NCBI GenBank assembly: GCA_002435835.1
Contig: DIVM01000134.1
Location: 1 to 25,453 of the forward strand
Length of the DNA: 25,453 bases
Direction: 5' to 3'
Source of the DNA: Firmicutes bacterium UBA6132
Lineage (GTDB): Bacteria > Bacillota_A > Clostridia > Tissierellales > Sedimentibacteraceae
This document shows positions 25,307 through 25,453 of this stretch, one piece after another (within the stretch, counting starts at the first letter, position 1; each line of letters opens with the position of its first letter). The notes beneath the pieces are model-generated. The model worked only from the letters and a program-made list of their open reading frames with translations, was not told the DNA's origin and searched no databases. The position numbers and the translations under genes were made by a program.

Positions 25307-25335
25307 ATATTATTAATATTATGCTGTAAATGTAA
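25307..25335 (-). promoter_or_regulatory. Possible promoter of the M23 peptidase gene
   Basis: On the minus strand TTACAT (25335-25330), 17 bases, TAATAT (25312-25307). The -35 is poor and the region AT-rich, so this is tentative. Confidence 0.3.
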
Positions 25336-25345
25336 CATTAGAACA

Positions 25346-25374
25346 TTGTATTAAAATCTTAAATGTGGTAATAT
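25346..25374 (+). promoter_or_regulatory. Sigma-A promoter of the WalJ-type gene
   Basis: TTGTAT (25346-25351), a 17-base spacer and TAATAT (25369-25374) with TG one base before the -10. The start would be near 25381, just upstream of AGGAGG at 25393. Confidence 0.5.
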
Positions 25375-25404
25375 AACATTATACAAATCCACAGGAGGAA
25401 ACAT

Positions 25405-25453
25405 TTGAAACTAAAATTTTGTTCACTTTATAGTGGCAGCAGCGGAAACTGCC
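25405..25453 (+). CDS. MBL-fold hydrolase of the WalJ/YycJ type, 5' end only (runs off the right edge)
   Basis: A TTG start at 25405 lies six bases after a perfect AGGAGG. The first 16 residues, KLKFCSLYSGSSGNC after the initiator, match the opening strand and SGSSGN loop of the WalJ/YycJ family of metallo-beta-lactamase-fold hydrolases. Such proteins are linked to DNA repair and to cell division and wall control in Firmicutes. The zinc-binding HxHxDH motif would lie beyond the window. No ATG is available in frame near the ribosome site, so the TTG start is well supported. Confidence 0.7.
   Translation, partial: MKLKFCSLYSGSSGNC

Noticed and set aside
1..25453. CRISPR arrays, tRNA or rRNA genes, prophage genes or an origin.
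   Set aside because: Reading both strands I saw no regularly spaced repeats, tRNA-like cloverleaf with CCA end, rRNA signatures or phage structural genes.

Overview
The window is strongly AT-rich, uses AGGAGG-type ribosome binding sites, and has short intergenic gaps and Rho-independent hairpin/T-tract terminators. Together with the gene set (an L-cysteine desulfidase-like enzyme, sodium-coupled amino-acid symporters, sigma-54 enhancer-binding proteins with a PrpR-like N-terminus, molybdenum hydroxylase subunits and WalJ-type MBL hydrolase) this suggests an anaerobic, amino-acid-using member of the Bacillota (Clostridia/Tissierellia type). The genus cannot be fixed from the window alone.

Layout. 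1-860 (minus): 5' part of a sigma-54-type regulator that runs off the left edge. 965-3811: a -24/-12 promoter, an L-cysteine desulfidase-family gene and a DAACS-family symporter, closed by a terminator. 3944-5476: guaA. 5511-6208: decayed, internally deleted IS3-family element. 6254-7825 (minus): AGCS sodium:amino-acid symporter behind a second -24/-12 promoter. 8094-10106 (minus): complete sigma-54 enhancer-binding protein, paralogous to the one at the left edge. 10419-12937: third -24/-12 promoter, an OsmC-like protein and an FAD disulfide reductase fused to rhodanese. 12938-13519: graveyard with a short unrecognised fragment and an IS4-type transposase fragment. 13520-15680: lysA-dapF. 15858-18770: large SARP-like regulator (wHTH-BTAD-ATPase-TPR). 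18864-22421: three-subunit molybdenum hydroxylase. 22695-24113: YfcC/DcuC-family transporter. 24261-25283 (minus): membrane-anchored M23 peptidase. 25405 to the right edge: start of a WalJ/YycJ MBL hydrolase.

How the parts may work together. The left half looks like two sigma-54 modules built on one theme. Each has a PrpR-like enhancer-binding protein next to a consensus -24/-12 promoter, and the targets are amino-acid import, cysteine breakdown to pyruvate, ammonia and sulfide, and reduction or transfer of sulfane sulfur (OsmC-like protein plus CoA-disulfide/persulfide reductase-rhodanese). A link between cysteine or sulfide stress and amino-acid fermentation is an inference from gene content and promoters. 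The right half pairs a molybdenum hydroxylase of unknown substrate with a membrane carrier and an unusual one-protein SARP-type regulator, which may form a catabolic unit for an N-heterocycle or purine. lysA-dapF and guaA are housekeeping genes set between these accessory blocks.
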